Below, one piece after another: positions 19,371 to 27,298 of a stretch of DNA of 46,713 bases (position 1 is its first letter; each line of letters begins with the position of its first letter). The position numbers were made by a program, and so were the translations under genes. The DNA is from Cytophagales bacterium. GTDB lineage: Bacteria; Bacteroidota; Bacteroidia; Cytophagales; Cyclobacteriaceae. The notes under the pieces were generated by a model. The model was not told the origin of the DNA. It did no database searches and saw only the letters and a list, made by a program, of their open reading frames with translations. The stretch is from positions 2,377 to 49,089 of the forward strand of contig DNTA01000229.1 in NCBI GenBank assembly GCA_003500135.1, in the 5' to 3' direction.

Positions 19371-19401
19371 TTTAGTCTAAGAATAAATTTTCGTATCTTT
19401 G
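19371..19401 (+). promoter_or_regulatory. Promoter of the arginine operon, close to the argB start
   Basis: TATCTTTG at 19394-19401 is a full match to TANNTTTG, and TTTA at 19371-19374 sits 19 bp upstream as a near match to the -33 element. The -7 box ends only 6 bp before the ATG at 19408, so the transcript may have almost no leader. Confidence 0.65.
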
Positions 19402-19407
19402 TACCAC

Positions 19408-20247
19408 ATGCAAATCACATCAAATCAACCCGTTTTATTGTTTAAATATGGTGGCAATGCCATGACCAACAAGGTGTTAAAAGAAAAGGTATTGCACAAT
19501 ATATGCCAGTTGAATGAACGCGGCTTCCGTGTGGTCATCGTGCATGGAGGCGGGCCTTTTATCCAGGAACTTTTGGACAGGGTGCAGGCGCCATCAGAAT
19601 TCATACACGGTCTCAGAAAAACTACTCCCGAGGCTTTGAAATACGTAGAAATGGCGCTTAAAGGCCGGGTCAATGGTGAACTGGTGGGCCTTATCAACCG
19701 ACTGGGATACAAGGCCGTGGGGCTTTCAGGAAAAGATGGTCGCACGGTTACCGCTACGAAACGTTATCATCAACATACGGAAAATGGCGTAACCACCGAT
19801 CACGATCTCGGACAGGTGGGCGATGTCGAATCCGTTGATGCCAGCCTGATTTTTAGTTTACTCGATCAGGGTTACATCCCGGTGATCACCTGTATCGCCT
19901 CCGATGGTGATGGGCATGATTTCAATATCAATGCCGACATATTTGCCGGGGCAATAGCGGGCAGTTTAAAAGCCCGGAGTTTTAACGTCCTCACCGATGT
20001 AGACGGACTGCTTGAGGATATTCAAAAGCCTGATTCACTACTCAATAAGTTGACCTACACCGATATTGACCGTCTAAAAAAAGCCGGTGTAATTGGTGGT
20101 GGCATGATCCCGAAAATTGAAGCATGTCAAAACGCCATTAACATGGGGTCTGAAAAGGCGATCATCATTAACGGGACAAAGCCGGAGCAGATCCTTGAGC
20201 TTCAGAATGAGGACTTTTCAGTAGGAACAACCATCATCAAAGAATAA
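19408..20247 (+). CDS. argB: Acetylglutamate kinase
   Basis: 279 residues from ATG 19408; the in-frame TTG at 19399 lies inside the promoter and is rejected. It phosphorylates N-acetylglutamate in the second step of arginine synthesis. Seen: LLFKYGGNAM (phosphate-binding Lys and Gly-Gly), VVIVHGGGPFI, GLSGKDGRTV, INADIFAGAIAGSLKA, and the late GVIGGGMIPKIEAC motif. The first gene of argB-argD-argC-argJ. The absence of an N-terminal helix extension suggests the hexameric arginine-inhibited form is less likely, but this is not certain. Confidence 0.96.
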   Translation: MQITSNQPVLLFKYGGNAMTNKVLKEKVLHNICQLNERGFRVVIVHGGGPFIQELLDRVQAPSEFIHGLRKTTPEALKYVEMALKGRVNGELVGLINRLGYKAVGLSGKDGRTVTATKRYHQHTENGVTTDHDLGQVGDVESVDASLIFSLLDQGYIPVITCIASDGDGHDFNINADIFAGAIAGSLKARSFNVLTDVDGLLEDIQKPDSLLNKLTYTDIDRLKKAGVIGGGMIPKIEACQNAINMGSEKAIIINGTKPEQILELQNEDFSVGTTIIKE

Positions 20248-20254
20248 TAGATAT

Positions 20255-21451
20255 ATGCAATCAGCAATTTCGCAAGATTATATAAACATTGATCAGCAAT
20301 GTTATTTACCAACGTTTAAGCGATTCCCACTGGTTTTTGACCATGGCAAAGGCGCTCATATATGGGATGTGGATGGAAAAGAATATATCGATGCCCTGGC
20401 AGGCATTGCCGTGAATAACCTGGGTCATTGTCACCCCGAGGTAGTAAAAGCAGTGCAGGAACAGGCTGCCACACTTATGCACATCTCGAATTTTTACCTG
20501 AGCAAACCCCAGGCAGAATTGTCTAAAAAGCTCACCAAGCTTTCGGGTTTGAGCCGTGTATTTATGAGCAACTCCGGCGCCGAATCAGTTGAAGGCGCAA
20601 TAAAACTGGCTCGTAAATATGCACACAAACACGGGCGTGGCGGCACAGTAATTTCCATGCAAAACTCCTTCCACGGCCGCACACTGGCGACCATTGCCAC
20701 CGGAAAAAAGGCCATGCAGGATGGTTTTGAGCCCATACCAACCGGATTTTCACAGGCGCCCTTTAATGATATCGAGGCTATTAAACATTTGATCAGTGAG
20801 GATATTGCTGCCATCATACTCGAGCCGGTTCAGGGTGAGGGGGGTATCAATGTTGCTGAAAAAGAATATTTAAAGGTACTTCGCACTTTATGCGATGAAC
20901 ATAACATCGTCCTGATCTTTGATGAAATACAATGTGGTATTGGTCGTACCGGTCAAATGTTTGCCAAAGATCATTTTGGCGTACAACCCGATATAATGAC
21001 ATTGGCCAAAGGACTGGGGAATGGCGTTCCGGTAGGTGCAATATTGTGCAATGAAAAAATTGCCGATGCCATTAATTTCGGCGACCATGGAACCACCTTC
21101 GGGGGCAATCCATTGGTTTGTGCTGCGGCATTGGCCACCTTAAAAGTTATTGACGACAAGTCTTTGATGTCGGAAGTGACCAGAAAGGGTGAAATGGTCA
21201 AAGAATTAGTGCATAAAATGAGCCATCCTGGTGTTGTTGAAGTGCGCGGACTGGGTCTGATGTTGGGGATCGTTTTCGAATTTGAAACTAAACCCATCGT
21301 GGCCGATATGATCAAAAAAGGTGTATTGGCCAATGCTACGGCAGGCAATGTGCTTCGTCTGGTGCCACCGCTTATTATAAGTGACGATGACCTGAAAAAA
21401 GTTGTAGAAACCGTTTTTTCATCTGTAAAAAGCATAGAATTTCATGCCTAA
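20255..21451 (+). CDS. argD: Acetylornithine aminotransferase
   Basis: 398 residues, class-III PLP aminotransferase. Seen: SNSGAESVEGAIKLARKY near the N-terminal third, LIFDEIQCGIGRTG with the PLP-contacting Asp, and the Schiff-base lysine in MTLAKGLGNGVPVGA. It converts N-acetylglutamate semialdehyde to N-acetylornithine. It begins 7 bp after argB and overlaps argC by 8 bp, so translation is probably coupled. Ornithine or succinylornithine transaminase activity is possible in the family, but the operon favours ArgD. Confidence 0.95.
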   Translation: MQSAISQDYINIDQQCYLPTFKRFPLVFDHGKGAHIWDVDGKEYIDALAGIAVNNLGHCHPEVVKAVQEQAATLMHISNFYLSKPQAELSKKLTKLSGLSRVFMSNSGAESVEGAIKLARKYAHKHGRGGTVISMQNSFHGRTLATIATGKKAMQDGFEPIPTGFSQAPFNDIEAIKHLISEDIAAIILEPVQGEGGINVAEKEYLKVLRTLCDEHNIVLIFDEIQCGIGRTGQMFAKDHFGVQPDIMTLAKGLGNGVPVGAILCNEKIADAINFGDHGTTFGGNPLVCAAALATLKVIDDKSLMSEVTRKGEMVKELVHKMSHPGVVEVRGLGLMLGIVFEFETKPIVADMIKKGVLANATAGNVLRLVPPLIISDDDLKKVVETVFSSVKSIEFHA

Positions 21452-22478
21452 ACATAAAATAGGAATTATTGGAGCTACAGGTTATACCGGCTCTGAACTG
21501 GTTAGAATACTTCTAAATCATCCGGATGTCGAAATCTCCTTTATCACTTCAGAAAGCAGAAAAGGGGAACAATTTTCGGATGTCCATCCTTTTTTTAAAA
21601 ATATATGTGACCAAACCCTGATATCTATCAAAGATATAGGTAAACACGAGGTAGAGCTCGTTTTTCTGGCTCTGCCACATGGCGTAAGTATGGATTTTGT
21701 TAAAGATCACGCTGATAAAGATTTTAAAATCGTCGACCTCTCCGGTGACTTCCGGTTGAAAGACCCGGAAACGTATAAAGAGTGGTATCAAAAGGATCAC
21801 GTTTATAAAGAAGGGTTTAAAACTGCTGTTTTCGGGATCCCGGAACTATTCAGTGAAGATATAAAAGGAGCTAAACTACTTGCTAATCCCGGGTGTTATC
21901 CGACAAGCGTTATTTTGGGCCTGGCTCCTCTTGTAGAAAACAATATGGTGGGACCCAATTTAATTGTCGATTCAAAATCGGGGGTTACTGGCGCAGGCGT
22001 AAAGTCGAAGCCAGTCAATCATTTTTCCAATGTCAACGATAACTTCAAGGCCTATGGTGTAAAAAGCCACCGGCATACCATAGAAATAGAACAAATAGTA
22101 AATCGAATAGGCCAGCAGGAATTAAAAGTTCAGTTCACACCGCATCTGTTACCGATCGACCGGGGCATTTTATCTACTATTTATGCCACACCAAAAGATG
22201 CGGATAAGGCACGTGATGTTTCCAACTTTTATAAGGCATTTTATCAGGAAAGTGACTTTATAAGGATAGTTGACAGCGCACCGGGTGTTAAAGATGTAAG
22301 GGGTACTAATTATTGTAATATCTTTACCACGTATGACGAAAGGACCAATCTTATAATTACCATTAGTGTAATTGACAACCTGGTTCGCGGCGCCGCGGGT
22401 CAGGCAGTACAGAATATGAATTTAATGCTTGGCCTGGAAGAAGCTTCCGGTCTAAATCAAATTCCATTGAACCCATAA
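21444..22478 (+). CDS. argC: N-acetyl-gamma-glutamyl-phosphate reductase
   Basis: 344 residues. NADPH motif IGATGYTGSELVRIL is at residue 9, and the catalytic cysteine is in LLANPGCYPTSV. The SHRHTIEIEQ and FTPHLLPIDRGI segments are typical of ArgC. It reduces the acyl phosphate made by ArgB. It overlaps argD by 8 bp and is 18 bp before argJ. Confidence 0.97.
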   Translation: MPKHKIGIIGATGYTGSELVRILLNHPDVEISFITSESRKGEQFSDVHPFFKNICDQTLISIKDIGKHEVELVFLALPHGVSMDFVKDHADKDFKIVDLSGDFRLKDPETYKEWYQKDHVYKEGFKTAVFGIPELFSEDIKGAKLLANPGCYPTSVILGLAPLVENNMVGPNLIVDSKSGVTGAGVKSKPVNHFSNVNDNFKAYGVKSHRHTIEIEQIVNRIGQQELKVQFTPHLLPIDRGILSTIYATPKDADKARDVSNFYKAFYQESDFIRIVDSAPGVKDVRGTNYCNIFTTYDERTNLIITISVIDNLVRGAAGQAVQNMNLMLGLEEASGLNQIPLNP

Positions 22479-22496
22479 AAAGCAAATAAAATCAAC

Positions 22497-23708
22497 ATGA
22501 TTAACAACATAACGAACGTTCGTGGCATCAAATGCTGGGGCGCTCACATCGGAGTGAAATCCATGCGGCGCGACCTGGCCATTATTTTTTCAGAAGTACC
22601 TGCGAGCGCGGCAGCAACCTTTACCCAGAATAAAGTGATTGCTGAACCGATCAAAGTATCGAAAGGCCATATCAAAGATGGCAAGGCCCAGGCGATTGTG
22701 ATCAATGCCGGAAATGCGAACGCATGCACGGGACAACAAGGCTATGAAGGTGCACTGGCTATGGCCCGTACTACTGCAGAGGAGTTAAATATTGACGAAA
22801 AGCTGGTCATCATTGCCTCAACAGGCCTTATTGGCGAGCCATTCCCCACTGAAGAAATTGTGAATGGCATTAAAGAAAATGCCTCCAAGCTTTCAGACAT
22901 GTCCAGCGCAGGTTCCTTTGCGGCCAATGCCATACTCACTACCGATACTTTTGCGAAAGAAGGCTTTGAAGCCTTTGAAATAGACGGAAAAACAGTAAAT
23001 ATCGCCGGTATTGCCAAAGGATCGGGTATGATACATCCCAATATGGCTACCATGCTGGGTTTTATTATATCAGATGCGGCTATTGATCCGAAATTGCTCA
23101 AAGTAGCTACCAAAGAAGCCGTGGATAAATCATTCAACATGATCACTGTAGATGGCGATACCTCTACCAATGACATGGTAGCTGTGATGTGCAATGGTCT
23201 GGCAGAAAATAAAATGATCACTTCAAAAAAAGATCCGGGCTACAAGATTTTTAAAGAACATCTGACTGCTATTATGATCCACCTCGCTAAATTGATTGTG
23301 TCAGACGGAGAAGGCAGCTCTAAATTTGTGGAGTACAGAGTGGTAAACGCCCCGGATGAAGATATTGCCAGGAAACTCATAAGAGGTATTTCTGACTCAA
23401 CACTGGTAAAAGCCGCTGTTTACGGTAGGGATCCCAACTGGGGCCGGATCATTTGTGCAGCAGGAAATGTCGGTGTTGAATTCGATTACACCAAAGTAGA
23501 CCTGTACCTTGGGGTAAAAGACAATTTGATCAAAGTGCTGGAAAAGGGTAAACCTCAGGATTTTGACCGTAACTTTATGAAAAAGCTCCTTCGCGAATCG
23601 CAAATAGAAATTAAGTTGGATATGTGTGCCGGAAAAGCTCAGGCTGTTGGCTGGGGCTCGGACCTGACTACAGATTATGTGCTTTTCAATTCGGTGTACA
23701 CTACCTAA
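22497..23708 (+). CDS. argJ: Bifunctional ornithine acetyltransferase / N-acetylglutamate synthase
   Basis: 403 residues. ArgJ is made as one chain and self-cleaves before a threonine; the site is visible in HPNMATMLGF (cleavage between Ala and Thr). Glu and Asn residues of the KAAVYGRDPNWGRI segment are also conserved. It moves the acetyl group from N-acetylornithine back to glutamate and may also use acetyl-CoA. Its presence implies the recycling (cyclic) acetyl pathway. No argF or argG is in the window. The operon ends here at a strong terminator. Confidence 0.96.
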   Translation: MINNITNVRGIKCWGAHIGVKSMRRDLAIIFSEVPASAAATFTQNKVIAEPIKVSKGHIKDGKAQAIVINAGNANACTGQQGYEGALAMARTTAEELNIDEKLVIIASTGLIGEPFPTEEIVNGIKENASKLSDMSSAGSFAANAILTTDTFAKEGFEAFEIDGKTVNIAGIAKGSGMIHPNMATMLGFIISDAAIDPKLLKVATKEAVDKSFNMITVDGDTSTNDMVAVMCNGLAENKMITSKKDPGYKIFKEHLTAIMIHLAKLIVSDGEGSSKFVEYRVVNAPDEDIARKLIRGISDSTLVKAAVYGRDPNWGRIICAAGNVGVEFDYTKVDLYLGVKDNLIKVLEKGKPQDFDRNFMKKLLRESQIEIKLDMCAGKAQAVGWGSDLTTDYVLFNSVYTT

Positions 23709-23739
23709 ATTTTTGTAAAGTATAAGGCCATAAAAAAGT

Positions 23740-23768
23740 AAGCCTGCGGGATTTCCCGCAGGCTTTTT
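23740..23768 (+). terminator. Strong terminator of the arginine operon
   Basis: A perfect 11-bp stem, AAGCCTGCGGG (23740-23750) with CCCGCAGGCTT (23755-23765), has a 4-nt ATTT loop and a T5 run. Confidence 0.93.
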
Positions 23769-23833
23769 GTGGACTGAAAACTACCAACTACTTAGCTAAT
23801 CAGTTTTAGCCATTGGTCAACATGATATAGTCC

Positions 23834-24154
23834 TTATACTGTTTTGCCCTTTTTCCATTCCGCTCTTTTTATAAAATTCGAGACACTGTCGTCCCGGTCG
23901 GCGCCATAGTTGTTGATCAGTACACCTTCTTCACCTGAATTGGTTTCCAGCAAATAAAGAATACTCATGTCTGATGGGTTGCTTTCACCCTCAAACCTGT
24001 ATTGTTTTTTAATACTGACCTCTTCAGGGGTAAACTGTCGCTTGGTTTGCTGATTGATCAGGTTTTCATTCCGGATCATATACTCTTCTTTTATTCCCTG
24101 ATCTCGCAGGCGCGACATCGTTTGTGAAAGTGAGTTCATATTATGAAAAGACAT
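23834..24154 (-). CDS. Small conserved protein of the group often mislabelled phosphoribosylpyrophosphate synthetase
   Basis: 106 residues. The segment YRFEGESNPSDMSILYLLE followed by GEEGVLINNYGA matches, from memory, a Bacteroidota family of about 100 residues whose database name is phosphoribosylpyrophosphate synthetase although it has no PRPP synthase motifs. The N-terminal half is helical (LSQTMSRLRDQGIKEEY). It is a cytosolic protein with unknown function. It stands alone and diverges from the BON-domain gene; the 250-bp gap between them shows only a short AATGCA/TGCATT inverted repeat near 24200. Confidence 0.65.
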   Translation of the reverse strand: MSFHNMNSLSQTMSRLRDQGIKEEYMIRNENLINQQTKRQFTPEEVSIKKQYRFEGESNPSDMSILYLLETNSGEEGVLINNYGADRDDSVSNFIKRAEWKKGKTV

Positions 24155-24395
24155 ACTTTCAGTTGTTTGGTTCTGTCAGATAATATGAAAAAACAATGCC
24201 AAAATGCATTGGTGCATTGCAGCGCGATAGGCAAATTATCCTGAAATCGTGTGTAGAAATTAGGCAACACCTGTTTCAGTTTTTCAATAAAAAGACTCCC
24301 TGATTTAATCAAATACCTATTATATCAGACAGTTTTCGGCCATTTTTAGCATGGCATGGTATTTCCTTTTCTTTGACTTTAAAAGATTAAATAAA

Positions 24396-24401
24396 AGGAG
24401 G
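24396..24401 (+). promoter_or_regulatory. Perfect Shine-Dalgarno sequence before the BON gene
   Basis: AGGAGG lies 5 bp before the ATG at 24407. Shine-Dalgarno sequences are scarce in Bacteroidota and the other genes here lack one. Confidence 0.7.
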
Positions 24402-24406
24402 AAATA

Positions 24407-25879
24407 ATGAATTACATATCTGATAAATTTCTGGCAATACTAGTAATTGTGTGTGTATGTCTGCCGGCTTTTTCGCAGAAAAAAATGACGGACATGCAGA
24501 TTACCGATGAAATTGAATACCGTTTTGAGCAATATAAGCCACTGGCTGCTCAAAATATTGAAGTAAGTACGAATGAAGGTATTGTGATTTTAGATGGTAA
24601 TGTGAATCACATTCTTGCCAAGGATGAAGTGATCAAAATAACCAAAGCGATTAAGGGAGTGAGAGGTGTAATTGACAGAGTTGAAGTATATACTCCTGAA
24701 GTAAATGATGAAGAGTTGATCAGTGATGTCAATTATGCCCTGATAACAAACCCGGCCACTGAGTCATTTGAAATACAAGTGGAGGCCAACAATGGGCATG
24801 TGCAGTTGGAAGGTGATGTCAATAGCTGGCAGGAAAAGCAACTTGCCGAAAGGATTGTTAAAGGAACCAAAGGGGTGAAATCTGTACAAAATGATCTGAT
24901 ATTCGAATGGGAAGAAGACCGTCCCGATATGGAGATCAGACAGGATATTGAAGAACGCCTGAAAGCAGATTTTCGCGTGTATGACGGCATGATCGAAGTG
25001 GAAGTTGATGACGGTGATGTGACCCTGAGTGGTGTAGTAGGTAGCGCTGATGAGAAAGACCGCGCTGAAATAGATGCGTGGGTGGCCAACGTTAACTCTG
25101 TGGATATCAGTAACCTGGAAGTAAGGCCCTGGGTTGATGATGACGAGGTAATCCGGGACAAATTTGTTGAAAGAACTGATCAGGAGATCAAGCGATCAGT
25201 TGAGGATGCCTTGTTTTATGATGCCCGTGTAAATGCTTACGACATCAAAACGATGGTTACGAATGGAAAAGTGAAATTGCGCGGTAATGTAGATCATCTA
25301 CGGGCTAAAACAGCCGCTGAAAAAGATGCAAGAAACGTTGTGGGTGTTTGGAAGGTTGAAAACTTAATTAATGTTACACCACCAAATGTGCCTATAGACG
25401 CAGAAATAACGGCCAACATTGAAAAAAGGATCAAAAGAGACCCCTTTCTTGAGCATTATGAGGTCAATGTAAGGTCATTTAATGGTCAGGTGTACCTAAG
25501 GGGCAGAGTGGAAACGGCTTTTGAAAAAGAAAGGGCAGAATACCTGGCAAGCGAAGTGCCCGGTGTGATAGATGTACATAATTATGCACTGGTAATGGAT
25601 CAGCAGTACAACTGGTATAGCCCTGATGCCGATTTAACCACGCTTCCGGAAATCAATAATAGGTTTACAGCCATGGAGGACGTTAACCTCGAAACAAGCA
25701 TTGCCGATGAACTATGGTGGTCGCCTTTTGTCGACAGAGAAGATATAAAAATCGACGTCAATAATGGGGTGGCACATCTCAACGGTGTTGTCGATTCATA
25801 CAGGGAAAAAGTATATGCAGAGTACAATGCTTTCGAAGCAGGCGCTTTAGAAGTGAAGAACAATTTAATTATTGAATAA
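24407..25879 (+). CDS. Exported protein with six BON domains
   Basis: 490 residues. The signal peptide covers about residues 1-23 (FLAILVIVCVCLPAFSQ). Six repeats of the BON pattern follow, at about 28-93, 102-166, 176-242, 258-326, 332-398 and 424-490. Each has a helix ending in charged residues, a strand with (N/D)G.V.L.G.V, and a closing GV..V.N.L strand. BON domains bind phospholipid or help at the envelope in OsmY and DolP, which have two; six in one chain is large. An envelope-stress or membrane-integrity role is inferred. It has its own terminator and an unusually strong ribosome-binding site, suggesting high expression. Confidence 0.88.
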   Translation: MNYISDKFLAILVIVCVCLPAFSQKKMTDMQITDEIEYRFEQYKPLAAQNIEVSTNEGIVILDGNVNHILAKDEVIKITKAIKGVRGVIDRVEVYTPEVNDEELISDVNYALITNPATESFEIQVEANNGHVQLEGDVNSWQEKQLAERIVKGTKGVKSVQNDLIFEWEEDRPDMEIRQDIEERLKADFRVYDGMIEVEVDDGDVTLSGVVGSADEKDRAEIDAWVANVNSVDISNLEVRPWVDDDEVIRDKFVERTDQEIKRSVEDALFYDARVNAYDIKTMVTNGKVKLRGNVDHLRAKTAAEKDARNVVGVWKVENLINVTPPNVPIDAEITANIEKRIKRDPFLEHYEVNVRSFNGQVYLRGRVETAFEKERAEYLASEVPGVIDVHNYALVMDQQYNWYSPDADLTTLPEINNRFTAMEDVNLETSIADELWWSPFVDREDIKIDVNNGVAHLNGVVDSYREKVYAEYNAFEAGALEVKNNLIIE

Positions 25880-25903
25880 CATATCCCTGCAAATAAAAGA
25901 TTG

Positions 25904-25933
25904 AAGGTGACGGTTAATTCCGCCACCTTTTTT
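25904..25933 (+). terminator. Terminator after the BON gene
   Basis: A 10-bp stem with one A-C mismatch, AAGGTGACGG (25904-25913) with CCGCCACCTT (25920-25929), has a TTAATT loop and a T6 run. It also shows that the reading frame upstream of 25961 is not the real start of the next gene. Confidence 0.85.
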
Positions 25934-25960
25934 ATTTTGAGGTCGTTAACTTATCGTCTT

Positions 25961-26584
25961 ATGAAATTCATCAGTCTGCTTGTCATCTTTATGTTTTCTT
26001 TACAGGCTTACGGTCAAAATAAAGATAATTCAAATAAAATAATAAATGCTGATACTTTTGATGTACGCTTTGAAACGACAAAGGGGCCGTTTATAATCCG
26101 TACTTATCGCGATTGGGCGCCTATTGGCGCCGAGCGTTTTTATCAATTGGTTAAATCCGGTTTTTATACCGACATCGCTATTTTCCGCGTTCAGCCCGAA
26201 TACGTGGTTCAGTTTGGTATCAACGACGATAGCCTGGCCAATCAACAGTGGGATGATAAGCCGCTTGCAGATGAAAAAGTGTTAGCCTCCAACCTCAAAG
26301 GCACAGTGGCGTATGCCCGCGACGGAGCCGAAAGTCGTACCACACAAATTTTTATCAATTATCATGATAACCTTACGCTCGATACCATTATGTTCAATGA
26401 CCTGAGAGGTTTTCCGCCTTTTGGCGAAGTGATTGAAGGTATGGACGTGGTAAGGCAGTTTTATCCGGAATATGGCTTTGAGCCCGCGGAATATCAGGAC
26501 CCGGTATATCATTATGGAAATGCTTGGTTGAAGACAAATTACCCGGAACTGGACTATATCATTAAAGCTGAAATACTGCCTTAA
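25961..26584 (+). CDS. Secreted cyclophilin-type peptidyl-prolyl isomerase
   Basis: 207 residues from the ATG at 25961; the frame stays open to a TTG at 25901, but that lies inside a terminator. MKFISLLVIFMFSLQAYGQ is a signal peptide, so the enzyme is periplasmic. The cyclophilin core spans about 27-200. Seen: VRFETTKGPFIIRTYRDWAP, FYQLVKSGFYTDIAIFRV, and GTVAYARDGAESRTTQIFINY, which contain the family's Phe, Gln and substrate-pocket residues. The region FGINDD replaces the more usual QGGDP, as in other divergent bacterial forms. Catalytic activity is likely but not certain. Confidence 0.88.
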   Translation: MKFISLLVIFMFSLQAYGQNKDNSNKIINADTFDVRFETTKGPFIIRTYRDWAPIGAERFYQLVKSGFYTDIAIFRVQPEYVVQFGINDDSLANQQWDDKPLADEKVLASNLKGTVAYARDGAESRTTQIFINYHDNLTLDTIMFNDLRGFPPFGEVIEGMDVVRQFYPEYGFEPAEYQDPVYHYGNAWLKTNYPELDYIIKAEILP

Positions 26585-26607
26585 ATCAAGGAGCAGCATC
26601 AAATAAA

Positions 26608-26646
26608 AAGGTCATAGAACTTTTCTTTTCATTTGACCTTCTTTTT
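26608..26646 (+). terminator. Probable terminator after the cyclophilin gene
   Basis: A 7-bp stem, AAGGTCA (26608-26614) with TGACCTT (26634-26640), has a 19-nt T-rich loop and is followed by CTTTTTT. The loop is long, so strength is moderate. Confidence 0.6.
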
Positions 26647-26764
26647 TCAAATTCCGGCTTTTCCTCTGCCCGATATTTCCTTAAGTTTGTGGCTACTACC
26701 CGCAAGATTTGTTGATCCGGAAATGGCATGTCGAAAAGGAAATAAATACAATTATAAATAGCAT

Positions 26765-27136
26765 ATGGAGATATCAGGAAAAATTGTACAACTTTTACCG
26801 TTAGCCGAGGGACAGGGCAAAAATGGGCCCTGGAAAAAGCAGGAATATATCGTAGAAACACCCGGACAGTATCCCAAAAAGGTATGTATTGCCGTTTGGG
26901 GCGATAAGATTGATCAGTTTGGCCTTAGTGAAGGCGAAGAAGTGACTTTCAGCGTGAATGTGGAGAGCCGGGAGTACAACGGAAGGTGGTACACGGATGT
27001 AAAGGCCTGGAAGGTCGATAAGAATGGGGGAGGGGCAGTAGCTGATGCGCCACCACCATCACAGGGCCAGTCAGACTTACCGCCGGAATTTGATATTCTG
27101 GAAGATGAATCCGGCGATGATGATCTGCCATTTTAA
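26765..27136 (+). CDS. DUF3127 protein, OB-fold-like
   Basis: 123 residues. It matches the Bacteroidota DUF3127 family, with a first strand MEISGKIVQLLP, the pair NGPWKKQEYIVET and YNGRWYTDVKAWKV. An acidic tail ends EDESGDDDLPF. The compact beta-rich core with a disordered acidic tip resembles single-stranded DNA-binding proteins (Ssb also ends in DDDIPF-type residues), so a nucleic-acid or replisome partner role is inferred but unproven. It stands alone and is followed by a terminator. Confidence 0.82.
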   Translation: MEISGKIVQLLPLAEGQGKNGPWKKQEYIVETPGQYPKKVCIAVWGDKIDQFGLSEGEEVTFSVNVESREYNGRWYTDVKAWKVDKNGGGAVADAPPPSQGQSDLPPEFDILEDESGDDDLPF

Positions 27137-27158
27137 TACGTTTAATAAAAAACCATTG

Positions 27159-27192
27159 AAGGCCGGTGCGATATGTGCCGGCCTTTTCTTTT
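27159..27192 (+). terminator. Terminator after the DUF3127 gene
   Basis: An 11-bp stem with two G-T pairs, AAGGCCGGTGC (27159-27169) with GTGCCGGCCTT (27175-27185), has a GATAT loop and continues into TTTTCTTTT. Confidence 0.88.
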
Positions 27193-27298
27193 CTTCCGGA
27201 TAGATGTCTCAAGGCGCTTGATTTCAGCATAGGGAACCGCACCACATCCCATAGTGCGGCCTCAGTAGCATTATAATCGCCCCTAAAGAGAGAAAACT

